Shown: positions 44,898-55,160, counted from the stretch's first letter. The stretch: 64,000 bases of DNA from Cercospora beticola (GCF_033473495.1 NC_088938.1:558001-622000); one strand, 5' to 3'. Program-made: numbers and translations. Notes: a model not told the origin generated them from the letters alone.

Positions 44898-45896
44898 TCC
44901 AACATCGTGTACTAGTATCGGAAAATGTACCTGACAGCTTCGAGATGAGCTGCTTCACTAATCAAGAAAAGTTCAAAACGACATGCAGAAATTCAGAGTC
45001 GGTCCTGGCAATCGTTGTTAACCAGTTTCTTCTCGTCCATATCATGCTCATGTGTTAAATTTCGGATCGCTGGGTCGACCAACAGCGCTTTCATACTCAT
45101 CACTCGTCACTGCGGGCATGCTGGAACATGTGTCTGCTCACTGCAGCACCGAATGGAATATTACTTTGCAGCCCAGAGATGTTCGGTGGTTCCCGTCATG
45201 AGACCCAAGCCTGGAACCTCAACCAACGACCGCTGCGAGTAACTGCCGACCAAGCATCATGCCGCATGAACCACGCGACGGCCACAAGTCGAGCACGTTG
45301 TGACTTGGGTTCAGCACGTTGTGACTTGGGTTCAGCACGTTGGTCTCGTTCGTTTCAGCGATATCTGAGCGCGGATCTTTCTGGATGTGAACAAGCACAG
45401 GATCCTTCGGCGCATTTCGTTAACCGAGTCTCAGGTGCTGGGCGCTTGGCGTGCAGGTCGGGGTGTCAGTGGTCTGGGTTTCGCTTTGCAGCTCTCTGCG
45501 CCCCCAAGGTCACCCACGTTTTGCCTTTTCTATCCGGGGTATTCTGTGTCGCGGCATTTTACACCAAGATACCGCAAAATTGCGGATGCTTGCAGTTGAG
45601 TAGTGATGATAAGTATGAGTGTCTTCCGCGATGCAGCGCGTGCGTCGAAGCACCGCAACTGCGAACCGCCTTGTCTTTGCAGTATTCCTTCATCACGTCA
45701 GAAAGTGAAGAGTCCGCGTTCCCTGTTCCTTTCGGGGACCTCATTACTACTACTGCAGCCCGGTCATCGAACCCCGAACCCGAAGGACCACGCGGGTTGA
45801 CGATCACTACAGTTGCTCTACATTATAGCTCGAGACGCAACGCTCGTGACCCGACGTTGCTTGGAACTGGATCCAAGCCTACGACTCAAGCACAAC
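44898..45896. promoter_or_regulatory. Upstream region of Zn2Cys6 gene, with tandem repeat
   Basis: This 1.0-kb stretch has no supported gene. It carries a 21-bp tandem repeat of about 2.4 copies at 45292-45342, about 0.55 kb before the regulator ATG. The last 100 bp are an A/C/T-rich leader. Confidence 0.5.
45292..45342. repeat. 21-bp tandem repeat, 2.4 copies
   Basis: The unit agcacgttgtgacttgggttc is repeated exactly twice and then begins a third time (agcacgttg). It lies in the upstream region of the Zn2Cys6 gene. A duplicated operator is possible; no factor is known. Confidence 0.85.
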
Positions 45897-46988
45897 ATGT
45901 CTACTATCACATCAACAACATCGACCATGTCTACCGGAGTTAGCAAAACAACGAGCCGACGAAGACGATCTGCACCTAAGCTCAAAGAGAGCTGCGACTG
46001 TTGTGCTATTGCTAAAGTGCGATGCACAAGAGAACGACCTTCTTGTCTGCGATGTCGATCCAAAGGCAACGATTGCCAATATAGCATCTCACGAAGAGCT
46101 GGACGCAAGACCATGCGCAACATCACTGTGACACCAATCAGCAGGTCCGGATCGGATACTTCCTCATCAATCGGGTCACCCGTGCAAGTCTCCGCCAAAC
46201 CAAGCTTCGTTCACGTGGAACGGTCTTCATTCAGCGATTCTTCTCCAAGCAGCAGCACCTCATCAACATTCGGCGACTATGTCCACGGACTGCCGATTCC
46301 TCCATGCACGACACCTGAAATGACCGAGCATCTCTACAACAACCAAGACCTGGCAATGTGGACTCAAGCCGCATTCATCTCATCACAAGGAGAAACCGAT
46401 GCGAACGCAGACTGGTACAGCCTCGCCGATAGCTTCTCCCACTCCACACTCGCATCTTCAAGACATCCCTACGAATCAAAACCACACCCCACAACACCCA
46501 CATCACCTACCTCCTCCTCATCACCCTCCGAAGAAGAGGAAGACTCCCCCATCCTCGAAAGCATCGAATTCCCTCCCCTCACAACCCTCCCCCATCCCCA
46601 CTCCCAACTCCTCTCATCAGACGAATACAACAACACCTCCGAAGATCCCGACATACCTTTCCCCCAAGACATCCCACTCTTCGGCTCCACCCACCAAGAA
46701 GCTTTCCTCTTCGCCGAAACAGAAGCCATCCGAGAAGAACTCCGTCTCGTAGCGAATTATGTTTCAACATTAGAAGAACGCGTTGATCGGGGTGTGAGGT
46801 GTGCTGGGTTACAGCAGAAAGCTGCTATGGAGGCGAAAGCGCTTTGCGGGGATTTAGAGTCAAACGATGTTGATGTTGGGATGGAAGCGGCAGCGGGGAA
46901 TTTGGTTGCGAGGTTTGATGCGAGTGATTTGAGGAGACGGTTGGGGGGTATTAGGCATGAGATTGAGTGTATTGTTGGGTTTGGTTGA
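45897..46988 (+). CDS. Zn2Cys6 transcription factor, AflR-like DNA-binding domain
   Basis: Single-exon gene of 363 aa. The binuclear zinc cluster is C33-x2-C36-x6-C43-x6-C50-x2-C53-x6-C60 and is followed directly by a basic stretch (YSISRRAGRKTMR). The RRAGRK linker after the sixth Cys is the AflR-type arrangement. The middle is Ser/Thr/Pro-rich and acidic (SSPSEEEEDSP), a plausible activation region. No fungal_trans domain is seen. A short helical C-terminal segment (LVARFDASDLRRRLGGI) ends the protein. ATG 45897 was chosen because the frame upstream starts with a non-ATG codon. It is convergent with the secreted dioxygenase gene 261 bp away; co-regulation is only an inference. Confidence 0.85.
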   Translation: MSTITSTTSTMSTGVSKTTSRRRRSAPKLKESCDCCAIAKVRCTRERPSCLRCRSKGNDCQYSISRRAGRKTMRNITVTPISRSGSDTSSSIGSPVQVSAKPSFVHVERSSFSDSSPSSSTSSTFGDYVHGLPIPPCTTPEMTEHLYNNQDLAMWTQAAFISSQGETDANADWYSLADSFSHSTLASSRHPYESKPHPTTPTSPTSSSSPSEEEEDSPILESIEFPPLTTLPHPHSQLLSSDEYNNTSEDPDIPFPQDIPLFGSTHQEAFLFAETEAIREELRLVANYVSTLEERVDRGVRCAGLQQKAAMEAKALCGDLESNDVDVGMEAAAGNLVARFDASDLRRRLGGIRHEIECIVGFG

Positions 46989-47249
46989 GGGGAGTTTGAT
47001 TCTGTGGTGGGGTGTTTTAAAGAATTTCGGGCTTGATGATATGATGTGGTGATTTGTACGGATCTTTTGGACAGGATTGGGGGTGAACAGTGACCAGTCT
47101 CGACAGAGTTGATAGAACTTTGTTTGACTATCAACAATTTTTCTTCTCAATATGTGCGCCAATGACTGAAACATGACCGAATGGCAATGCCAAATAACAG
47201 CCTCCATGAACCTAGCCTCTTTGTCTCTATGATCTTACACTTCGATCAT
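46989..47249. other. Short convergent intergenic region
   Basis: A 261-bp stretch between the regulator stop and the dioxygenase stop on the other strand. It is probably 3' UTRs. Confidence 0.4.
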
Positions 47250-48496
47250 CTAAACTCCAGAAGGCGCAGCACCACTTGGCGGCGCACCAGAAGGAGCAGT
47301 GCCGTTGCCACCTGGACCACCAGAGCCTCCTGGACCACCCATTCCGGAGTTCTCATTCGCAACACCACCCTCCTTGTAGTGTGTACCAGCCGAAGTAATC
47401 TCCTGATCACTGCTCGTATCGATTCCGAGCGAGATCCAAGCCAGAATTCCATCTTCGATCGAGTCTCCAATGAGAACGTACTCGACAAAAGGATCCATAT
47501 CCGCTGCTTCCTCGCCGAGAATGCTATCCTCGGAGTTGAGTGTCAACTCTTGCGTGTTGCTAGCATATGGCTCTGTGGTCTCGACTTCGGAAATGAGAGA
47601 TTGGTCGAAGAAGATCTGACCGACGTGGGAAGCGTGTGCGGTGAAGTTTCCGTAGCCGGCGAGGAGGGTGCCGTTGGAGCGGATGATGGTCGAGTTGACG
47701 TTGTGGGTCAAGACGTGGATGTGTGGTGCGCGACCGGTGTAGTGACCTGGGACGATACTTTCGAATTGAACGACTCCGTTGACGTCTGTTTGCTGCAGAC
47801 CGCGGAGGAAGGTGTTGTCAAGGTTAGTGGTGTCGTCGGAGTTGCCGTTGCCGGATGCTGCTACGCCGGAGTAGACTCCTGTAGCGTTGCAGTGCCAGGC
47901 GTCGACGTAGACGGCTGGGGCGGGAGAGCAGTCGGACGTGTCGATGAACTGGACGTCGAGGAAAAGAGGGACACCTTCTTGGTCCTCGGACATATCGTTG
48001 CGAATCAGTTCGCCATCGATATAGTAAGGGCCTGGTCGGGTGGTTAGACTATTGACAAGTTTGCGGGAGAAGATGACTGGTGCTGAGATCCCGCTCCAAG
48101 CTAATGTCAGAACTACGCACCTTGAGTGACCTCTGGCTGAAGGATGCAGCTTGAGTTGTCTTGGAACAGAAGCGTCTCATCATCACCAAACTTGACTCCT
48201 GAAGTGGAAGCATGGGAGATGTTGTAGTCGGCAAAGTCACGGCGGACGAGAGGCTTGTCAGTCGCAAGGCCACGCTTTGCACGAGCGTGCTTAGCAAAGG
48301 CTTGACGGCGGGCAAGTGACTGCTCGATGTGGCCGCGGCGCTTCAGCTCGTTGGCGCAAGAGCGGACACTGCGAGGCTTGAGAGATCTGAAGAACTCTGC
48401 ACGCTCTGCCGCCTCTTCGGCCACGTTGTGACCTGGATGGGCTAGAGAGTCGATGGTGAGAAGACTCAGGGTGAGGAGAGAAGTGATTGGTGCCAT
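47250..48496 (-). CDS. Secreted intradiol ring-cleavage dioxygenase
   Basis: Two exons on the minus strand, 48496-48121 and 48031-47250, give 385 aa. The protein has a signal peptide (MAPITSLLTLSLLTIDSLA, cleaving before HPG). It belongs to the extracellular fungal intradiol/protocatechuate-dioxygenase-like family, non-heme Fe(III) enzymes that cleave catechols with O2. The catalytic beta-sandwich is seen as QGPYYIDGELIRND, FLDVQFIDTSDCSPAPAVYVDAWHCNATGVYSG and FLRGLQQTDVNGVVQFESIVPGHYTGRAPHIHV. The Tyr/His iron ligands are consistent with the GVYSG Tyr and the GHYTGRAPHIH block. The tail is Gly/Pro/Ser-rich and ends APSGV. The N-terminal ~100 residues between signal peptide and fold are basic. 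Substrate is unknown; extracellular aromatic/lignin-related roles are typical for the family. Confidence 0.88.
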
Positions 48497-49966
48497 GGTG
48501 AAAGGAGGCTTGAAGATTTTGGTTTGAGAGTGTTGCGGTTGCTTGATGATTCAGATCGAAGGAATGGTGTTTCTACACCACTACATATACTCACTTGGTT
48601 CAAATACTATGTTCCACACTCGATTCTGAGCCGCGTAATGCGCCGGACCACGTTGGAGATTGATCAACTCCTGTGTTGCCAAGCAAGGCGATGCTTCCTC
48701 GGAGAGTGTTAGTCGTGGTCGCACTTGCTGAACTACGCTTGCGTGACAAGTCCAGCCGGCTGGCTATGTCGAAACAGGCAAGCCACTTCGTTCATGAAAC
48801 GGGGACATTCCGGACGTTGACAAAGGAGAGTCGATCATTGGCCATTGAAGTCCATTCGATTGGGAAATGTGCTGTTGGTGGATCGCATTTGTGCGTCGCG
48901 GCTCCGGATCTGCAACGGCGACTGCAGACAGCATCCACATTTGTGGCTTGCGACGACGACGTTCAGCCTATCCTCGTCATCAGCAAAATCTGTAATCTGT
49001 ATGGATCGAGGTTGTCTTGGCTGGCGCAGTATCGACGTCGCAGATGTGCTTCAGCGCAGAGAAAGGCGTCGGGTGGGGTGGGGGACAACCCAAGTCGGCT
49101 CCCGGAAGCGACAACCTATGAAGCAAAAGTGGCCCAGACCAGGCTAACAACACTTTCGCGATGCTCCCAATGCGCTGGTGGGTCGTAACAAGCTTCCTGC
49201 AAGTCGCTAAGCAATGTCACGTAGACAATTAACCAAAGCTTTGCCAGTACACGTTACGCCTTGGCATCGGCTGACGTGGGCGACGCGGCCATAGTGGAGT
49301 GAATATCAGCCTTTTCGCAGCGGCATACGTGGTCAGCGTCAACGTAGGCGCAATCAGTGGCCCACGGTGATTGCCGTCGCCGCCTCGAGGCTTTCGAATG
49401 CTAGGACTGAGATCGGAGAGGCTGCAGAAGAATTGCGCCACGAAGAGTTCTCAACTCCGAGGCTTCGCCTGCGAAGATAGCCTGCTCGCAGAACGCTCGG
49501 GCTCGCATGAATGTTCGCGCTACAGGCACCGTCGCAGAAGCAGCGTGTGCTGCATGGCCACCGAGAGTCCTTCCGGGCCTTCTTGGAGGCGCACCTCGTG
49601 GATGTTCACTGCAAGGCATGGCAGTTCTACTTGAAAACGCTGACAGTCTTCGCAACTATGCCAGTCGATACTGCTGCCGGGGCGCGGTCGAGACTCTAGT
49701 TTTTGATGCTGCCGTCTAGTGTGAATGAAGTTGGATGCTTGTCGTACGCAGATGTCTTGTATCCCCGCTTCAAGTGGAATCTAGCGCAATCTTGGACGTT
49801 AGTGGCGAACCAGCCGGAAGCAATTGCTGGCGAGAGCTTCTTCGCCATCTCGACGTGATGTGAGAGTGTGTAACGGAAGAAAGTGGAACTGCATTTGGGA
49901 ATCGGGAATGTGGGCAAACCCAAATCTTGATTGGCATATTGATGACGCTCCTTCAATTCACCTTTT
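48497..49966. other. Intergenic, dioxygenase 5' / RraA-like 3'
   Basis: This 1.5-kb stretch has no supported gene. Open frames around 48673-49700 are shadow-like. It includes the dioxygenase promoter on its left end. Confidence 0.45.
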
Positions 49967-50711
49967 TCAGTTGGGCTGCTTCACGTTCGCTCGATGCTTC
50001 TTCATTGACTCGCCAACAAGCACGCCATTTCTAATGTCCTTCGCAACGTTCTCATCAGCCTCAACTTGGGAAGCAATGAGGTCAAGAGCCTGCTCTGCAA
50101 GATCCTTGGGCAAGCAGACAACTCCATTGAGGTCGGCGATGAGAATATCTCCGGGGTTGATATATGAATCTTGTTCCTCGCTGTTGAAGCGGACAGGGCC
50201 ATTAATTTCGCTTACACGAGCAACTTCCGCTGGTGCTGTTGTACCGACATCTTTGGCAAAGACTGGGAAGTTGAGATCGCGATGCTCTTGGAGATCTCGC
50301 AGCCGGCCATCAATGATTGTGCCAGCTGCTCCCAGATATTGTGCTCGTGTGCTCATAAGTCCGCCGTAGCATGCATTGATCATCTTTGGAGGAGCCGAAA
50401 TGAACAACACATGTCCTTCAGGCACAGTGTCGATGTAGTGACCTTTTGGTTTGGGGTCATTCTCGTAGTTCTTCCTGACATATTTGACTGTGTATGCTGG
50501 GCCGATGATCTTGGTTGGGCCTTCTTGTCGTCTCGGGGACCACATCGTCAGGCCTGGCAGGAAACCTCCGTGAGGCACTTTCAGCTTTGTGAGGGCATCT
50601 GCCACATCACAGCTACACTATGGGTTTAGCGAGACTATGTGGAGTGAGAATGTGGAAGGAGTACCTGGTGAAAGACTCTAGCGCCTTCACGATGTTCTTC
50701 ACTGCACTCAT
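49967..50711 (-). CDS. RraA-fold protein (HMG/CHA aldolase-like)
   Basis: Two exons on the minus strand, 50711-50665 and 50612-49967, give 230 aa. The RraA/HMG-aldolase family contains class II pyruvate aldolases acting on 4-hydroxy-4-methyl-2-oxoglutarate and related compounds, as well as proteins with no enzymatic activity. Landmarks are SCDVADALTKLKVPHGGFLPGL at the N-terminus, GGLMSTRAQYLGAAGTIIDGRLRDLQEHR (metal-site DGR.RD) and GVVCLPKDLAEQAL. The exon junction restores F-T-S-C-D-V-A-D-A-L. The genomic neighbour is the intradiol dioxygenase, so a link to aromatic catabolism is tempting but unproven. Fungal cytosolic members are poorly characterised. Confidence 0.85.
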
Positions 50712-51598
50712 GATCGCTTGATATTCTGCAGGAGAGACTGGATGACAATTACATTGAAGGTCCGGTTTGCAGGGCCATTGTGTTATATGTTGATGGGCAG
50801 CTCTATGGTCGGGCGCAGCTGCCTCCGATGTCGCTGGAGTGGCAGCCGAGTCCCTGCACTTCAGCAACAACATGCCACTCGCAACAGCAGCAGCACTCGT
50901 CCTTGACGACACTCTAAAGCCCCTGATATGACCGAAATGCTTCCAGTACTGCGCAAAGAATCCCATGGACTCGTTGGCTCGCGTTGGCCCTGACCATGCG
51001 CCACAAATCGCTTGATAACAAAGAAAGTGGCGTGCCACCACGAGTCGGATTTCGTAGGCGATGCAGCATAAATCCATCTTCAATCCATCAAGTACCTACA
51101 GAGATGCACGGCACACCTACCGACACTTGTGAGACTGATTCTATCCCCCAAGCCGAAGCGCAATTGTATGCCAAGGACATTCGAATTGTCGATGAATAGC
51201 AAGCTTCAAAGGACACACGTGGCCCTCTGTCGACATTTCCATCACAAGGAATACTTGTGCTTAACTCTGGCATCTGCCTGTACATCTTCTACGCCTGGTG
51301 ACCTTGAGGCCACTCCGGCGGTCAATTAGAAATTGGCCTTCCTCTGGTTGAGTCTGTCCTCAAAATCATTACGTCAGCACATTAATGCACCTGAAAGCTG
51401 GACAATAATATTGTGCCAGAATTTTGTTAAAGGGACTGCGCCATTTTCCCAAAGGACCTTTCAGCATGAGCCATCCCTCATTGTTCACACAAGGTCCACC
51501 TTTGAGGTCAAAGTGCTTGTACAATTCACCTCCAGGCGACTACAAGTACCACCACCTGGGACTCCATTCACTTCCCCAAGAACTTCAGCTCGCCCACG
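50712..51598. other. Divergent intergenic region, RraA-like / J-domain gene
   Basis: This 887-bp stretch separates two divergent genes. No coding feature or clear box is seen. Confidence 0.45.
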
Positions 51599-52624
51599 AT
51601 GACAAGCTTTCTAGGACTCAAGAGAGCACAACTCGAAGCCGTGTCTGCAGGAACAGACATCTTCAACTTCAAGCAAAGCGCCTCCGCTGGCGGAGCCCTG
51701 CCAGAGATGAGTTTCCCTGACACCATCGACTCGGCGACACTCCGCGCAATCCTACAAGTGGACAGTTACGATGATGCACTCTCGATCCTTGGACTGTACT
51801 ACCAGACCAAGGTAACCGAGAAAGACATCAATATTGCCTTCCGAAAACTTGCTTTGGTCCTACACCCAGACAAGTGCATTGATGCATCCCACGTCGAACT
51901 CTACAACCGTCTCTTCCAAAAACTCGAACGCGCCAAAGACTCTCTTCTCAATGACAACGAGGATCTCGAGCCGCAACCTCTCCTTATCCAGGAAGGCCCT
52001 GAGTCCCGCCGCATTCGAGTCCTTGACGCAAAGGAAAAGCTCAAAGCAGCCCGCGCCCAAGCAGTGCAGAACAAGGCTCTCAACCCAAAGCTGCAATGCA
52101 AAGCCGCCCGTACCAAGCTCGAACGCGAAGTCGAAGTGGCTGCGGTCCAAGCTGCCGTTCTGAGAAAGCGTGGCCAAGAGACCCAAGCCAACAAGGTCCT
52201 CTCCGACGCCAAAGAGAAACTTGCCGCATTCAATGCTAGGTACGAAAAGGGCAACGATATGTTCGACGACCCAAGCTTGGCAGAAAGCAGATGGGAGAAG
52301 AACCTTCTTCGAGGAAAGACTTCTGCCACAACAGGCGTTAGTCTCGAGCTGAAGAAGCAAAAGGAACAGCAGCATATGGCTCAAGACCTCAAGAAAATGG
52401 CTATGCTCGGCATGAGTCCCGAGGAAGCGGCCAAGAGGGAAAACCATAGAATGCTCAAAGAGGACAAGGAGGGCTGGACCAGGAAGGTCTACGACGCAAA
52501 TGGCCAATCTTGGTACATGCGTGCGGCTGATAAGGAGGCCGACATGCGCCAGAAAGATATGGAGGTCAGATGGGTCGAAGCCGATGATGGATGGAAGAAA
52601 ATGCTTTACTGGAAGGACCAGTGA
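51599..52624 (+). CDS. J-domain protein
   Basis: Single-exon gene of 341 aa. J-domain proteins stimulate Hsp70 ATPase. The J-domain occupies roughly residues 60-120, with the invariant HPD at 89-91 (FRKLALVLHPDK) and ERAKDSLL in the fourth helix. A ~50-residue N-terminal segment precedes it. The rest is a charged, helical coiled-coil-prone region (ARAQAVQNKALNPKLQ, KLEREVEVAAVQAAVLRKRGQETQA). It ends with a Trp-rich motif (WVEADDGWKKMLYWKDQ). No Gly/Phe region or zinc finger is seen, so it is a class C (DnaJC-type) protein. Resemblance to DNAJC8/Spf31 splicing factors is possible but not established. Confidence 0.82.
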   Translation: MTSFLGLKRAQLEAVSAGTDIFNFKQSASAGGALPEMSFPDTIDSATLRAILQVDSYDDALSILGLYYQTKVTEKDINIAFRKLALVLHPDKCIDASHVELYNRLFQKLERAKDSLLNDNEDLEPQPLLIQEGPESRRIRVLDAKEKLKAARAQAVQNKALNPKLQCKAARTKLEREVEVAAVQAAVLRKRGQETQANKVLSDAKEKLAAFNARYEKGNDMFDDPSLAESRWEKNLLRGKTSATTGVSLELKKQKEQQHMAQDLKKMAMLGMSPEEAAKRENHRMLKEDKEGWTRKVYDANGQSWYMRAADKEADMRQKDMEVRWVEADDGWKKMLYWKDQ

Positions 52625-53233
52625 AGTAACTCCATACGCGACCCCGTCCAATTAGCACTTACACCAGTCAGGCCTATTGACCAGTCTGTTTTTTCGTTTT
52701 TAGCAGCATGGCTGGAGTCCGGCGTGCGTTACGAATTGTTTCTGCAACGTAGTATTCGCGGCGCAAGTATGATCAATGAACTATCTCAAAAACACCGCAT
52801 CAGAATTACATCTCACCCATACGCAATGCCTCTCTTCTCCTCTTCTCTAAGTAATCATGCGCTGACCTACTCTAGCATCTCGAAGTTGAACCAACGATGC
52901 ATAAACTCGTCCTGCCCCGCGACATATTTTCGGAACAAAGTCCTTGTGTTCAAACACACAATACAATTCAAAGCCTGCATCGCCAAAGACGATCTCTCTA
53001 ATCGGTCTTTCTTCACCTTCACATTCACGTTGTGTGCGGACAGTAACTTTCTCCGACGACCATCACTGCCTGCTTACCACTGCATTTCTTATATCTGCCA
53101 GCTTCCCTCCCCGAACTCGAGCCAGTATTGACCAGATCGTAGAAAGTTTCCAAGACCGCAGCACAGCCGTCCACGATTATCAACAACTCCGACCGCGAAC
53201 CAAACATACCACTAACCCACTTCAACAGACAAA
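52625..53233. other. Intergenic and leader upstream of RING gene 1
   Basis: A 609-bp stretch. Its last ~300 bp resemble the stretch upstream of the second RING gene (shared words such as ttcttcac..cacattcac, acgat(t)atcaacaac), which suggests a duplicated promoter/leader. No gene is supported. Confidence 0.5.
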
Positions 53234-53727
53234 ATGGCCGCCCAACAACCAACCAAGGCCGACTTCCTTAAGTCCCTCAAGCCGCTCAACAAACAAGAAT
53301 GCGTAAGTACAGCATCCTCAATCCAGACATCATGGGACCTTATACTAACTACTTTTCACAGCCAATATGTTTCGAGAACATGAAGAATCCCACCCAGCTG
53401 CCGTGTAAGCACATTTATTGCCTCAAGTGTATCAAGATGTGGCTCAAGGATATGTCCAATTCTTGCCCAAGCTGCCGCGCCCCGCTCTATCAGGCCGAGA
53501 TCGAGGAAGATGATGAGTGGGAAGAGCCGGAGCCTGCGGTGGTTGCAGGACCACCAGTAGCAGCAGTAGCACCACCACCGCCGCCGCCACCAGTAGCAGC
53601 ACGAGCAGCACCGGCAGCAGCACGAGCAGCGAGAGCACTAGCACCAGCACCAGCAGCACGAGCAGCACGAGCAGCACGAGCAGCGCCCGCAGAGCTTGGC
53701 ACTGTCGATAATCCGATCGTTTTGTAG
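53234..53727 (+). CDS. RING-finger protein 1 with Ala/Arg/Pro-rich tail
   Basis: Two exons, 53234-53302 and 53362-53727, give 144 aa. The 59-nt intron (gtaagt..ttcacag) falls inside the RING between the first two zinc ligands. The C3HC4 RING is at residues 23-62: C-PI-C, then PC-K-H-IY-C-LK-C and SC-PS-C, so an E3 ubiquitin-ligase role is likely from the fold. The tail from about residue 75 is low complexity: an acidic patch (EEDDEWEEPE), a Pro run and repeated Ala-Arg dipeptide-like units from GCA/CGA repeats, ending LGTVDNPIVL. No TM is visible. The substrate is unknown. The RING is clearly paralogous to the downstream gene. Confidence 0.83.
53560..53696 (+). repeat. GCA/CGA-rich low-complexity coding repeat
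   Basis: An imperfect gcagcacgagca-type repeat encodes the Ala/Arg-rich tail of the first RING protein, preceded by a CCG/CCA run. It is likely to vary in length between strains. Confidence 0.8.
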
Positions 53728-54234
53728 AGTCTTGTAGAGTAGGTGATACGCCGAGATTGCGATTAGGATGTAGAATAAGATGCCCCGACCGACGCTATCT
53801 CGAAAGGATGCTGAGATATGATCGCTCTGTGTTAGTAGAGTATGCTTCGGGCCAGAGAGGTTGTAGAATGTAGCTGTAGTCGCCACAATCGCACTCAATA
53901 CAGACTTGACCATTTCCCGCAACATTTCATCCCGTACTTCGTCCCAAAAGCATATAGGAACAAAGGCTTTGTGTCCTTTCTACAATTCTCTTCAACTTCC
54001 TTGATCACTCTTTCTTCACGGGCACATTCACTTTGTTCCTAGACAATGAATGTCGCGACCGACTGTGCCCTACTCCCTCTACTGTTATAATCGAGATACC
54101 TTCGCTCCTAGACTGACCAGATCAGAACAGAATTCCTCAAATTGCAGCGCAGCCCCATACACGATCAACAACGACTGCAACTGCAAACCCCACACACCTC
54201 TTGGTTCACCTCATTCCACCACCAACAGGCCACC
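53728..54234. other. Intergenic and leader between RING genes
   Basis: A 507-bp stretch between tandem paralogues. The 3' half shares words and order with the upstream region of RING gene 1. The second gene starts in an ideal caccATGG context at 54235. Confidence 0.5.
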
Positions 54235-55014
54235 ATGGCAGAACAACTGACCAAAGCAGAATACCTCGCATCCCTAACGCCTCTTCCCGAGCAGAACTCA
54301 GACCGCGGCGACTGCCCCATCTGTTACGAAACTCTCACAGAAGCCACCCAAACACCATGCGGCCATATTTTCTGCCTCGAGTGTCTTAAACTGTGGGTGA
54401 ACGAAAACGAACTCTGCAATTCTCAATGCCCGTCATGCCGCGTCACGCTTTATCATTATACCGAAGAGGAATCTGACGAAGAAAACTCTGATGACGAGGA
54501 TCTTATAGCAGCAATGGAAGCGCACGCGGAACTGACAACAAGATTACTACAGCTTGAAGCGATGGACCACCCAATCATTATTCCAGGTTCTGTTCTTCGC
54601 GAACTAACCATCGAATACGTCGATTCAATCCGCGACCGCGACCTCGAGACGGTCGGTTCCGGCGAGGAAGTAGATACACTTGGCTGGTTAATTTTCAATT
54701 TTCCGGACCTCATGGACCAGTTCTTGGAAGCGGACGCACGCTACGCCTTCTGTTGGCGTTATTCGGTGACGGCGTTCGGGTTTTCTCATCTCACTGTGCA
54801 CAGAGAGGACGTTGGCGATGGTGCAGCCCTTCATGATGGGGATATCCATCCAATGGACGATCTCGCTGGCCGAGTTCGGAACTTCTTCAATGCTCTGGGG
54901 AATGGAGGTATGACGTCGATAATTGTCCAGCGGGCGATTGACCGGGAGCTCACTGTTGATGCAGAGTACCTGTGTCCATTTTCTGGACCTTGGGGTATCG
55001 CACTTGAGATATGA
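54235..55014 (+). CDS. RING-finger protein 2, paralogue of RING 1
   Basis: Single-exon gene of 259 aa. The N-terminus (AEQLTKAEYLASLTPLPEQN) aligns with RING 1 (AAQQPTKADFLKSLKPLNKQ). The RING is C-PI-C, PC-G-H-IF-C-LE-C, and QC-PS-C, so an E3-type fold is likely. Between the third Cys pair and the last, it is slightly longer than RING 1. A strongly acidic linker (EEESDEENSDDEDL) follows. The C-terminal ~150 residues (LGWLIFNFPDLMDQFLEADARYAFCWRYSV) have no recognised domain. It lacks the intron of RING 1. The last few bases lie in the 83-bp-period tandem duplication. Confidence 0.83.
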   Translation: MAEQLTKAEYLASLTPLPEQNSDRGDCPICYETLTEATQTPCGHIFCLECLKLWVNENELCNSQCPSCRVTLYHYTEEESDEENSDDEDLIAAMEAHAELTTRLLQLEAMDHPIIIPGSVLRELTIEYVDSIRDRDLETVGSGEEVDTLGWLIFNFPDLMDQFLEADARYAFCWRYSVTAFGFSHLTVHREDVGDGAALHDGDIHPMDDLAGRVRNFFNALGNGGMTSIIVQRAIDRELTVDAEYLCPFSGPWGIALEI

Positions 55015-55160
55015 TTTTGATGAGTTCGCACGTTGACGACCGAGTAGCTCTGGCCCTCATAGTCAAATACATTTGACTTATCTCGCTTGAGGTATGATCT
55101 TGACAAGTACGCACGTTGACGATCGAGTAGCTCTGCCCCTCACAATCAAATAAATTTGAC
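55003..55160. repeat. Tandem duplication, period 83 bp
   Basis: Two copies, core 55003-55077 and 55086-55160, match at about 65 of 75 positions by hand count. Copy 1 covers the stop end of RING gene 2 (plus strand). Copy 2 covers the last codons of the HET gene (minus strand). The words cgcacgttgacga and cgagtagctctg are shared. Confidence 0.85.

Noticed and set aside
45128..45943. 271-aa plus-strand frame overlapping the tandem repeat
   Set aside because: Ends inside the regulator gene in another frame; no domain; contains repeated peptide only because of the 21-bp DNA repeat.
47181..48047. 288-aa plus-strand open frame
   Set aside because: Antisense shadow of the intradiol dioxygenase exon; the minus-strand protein has clear conserved motifs.
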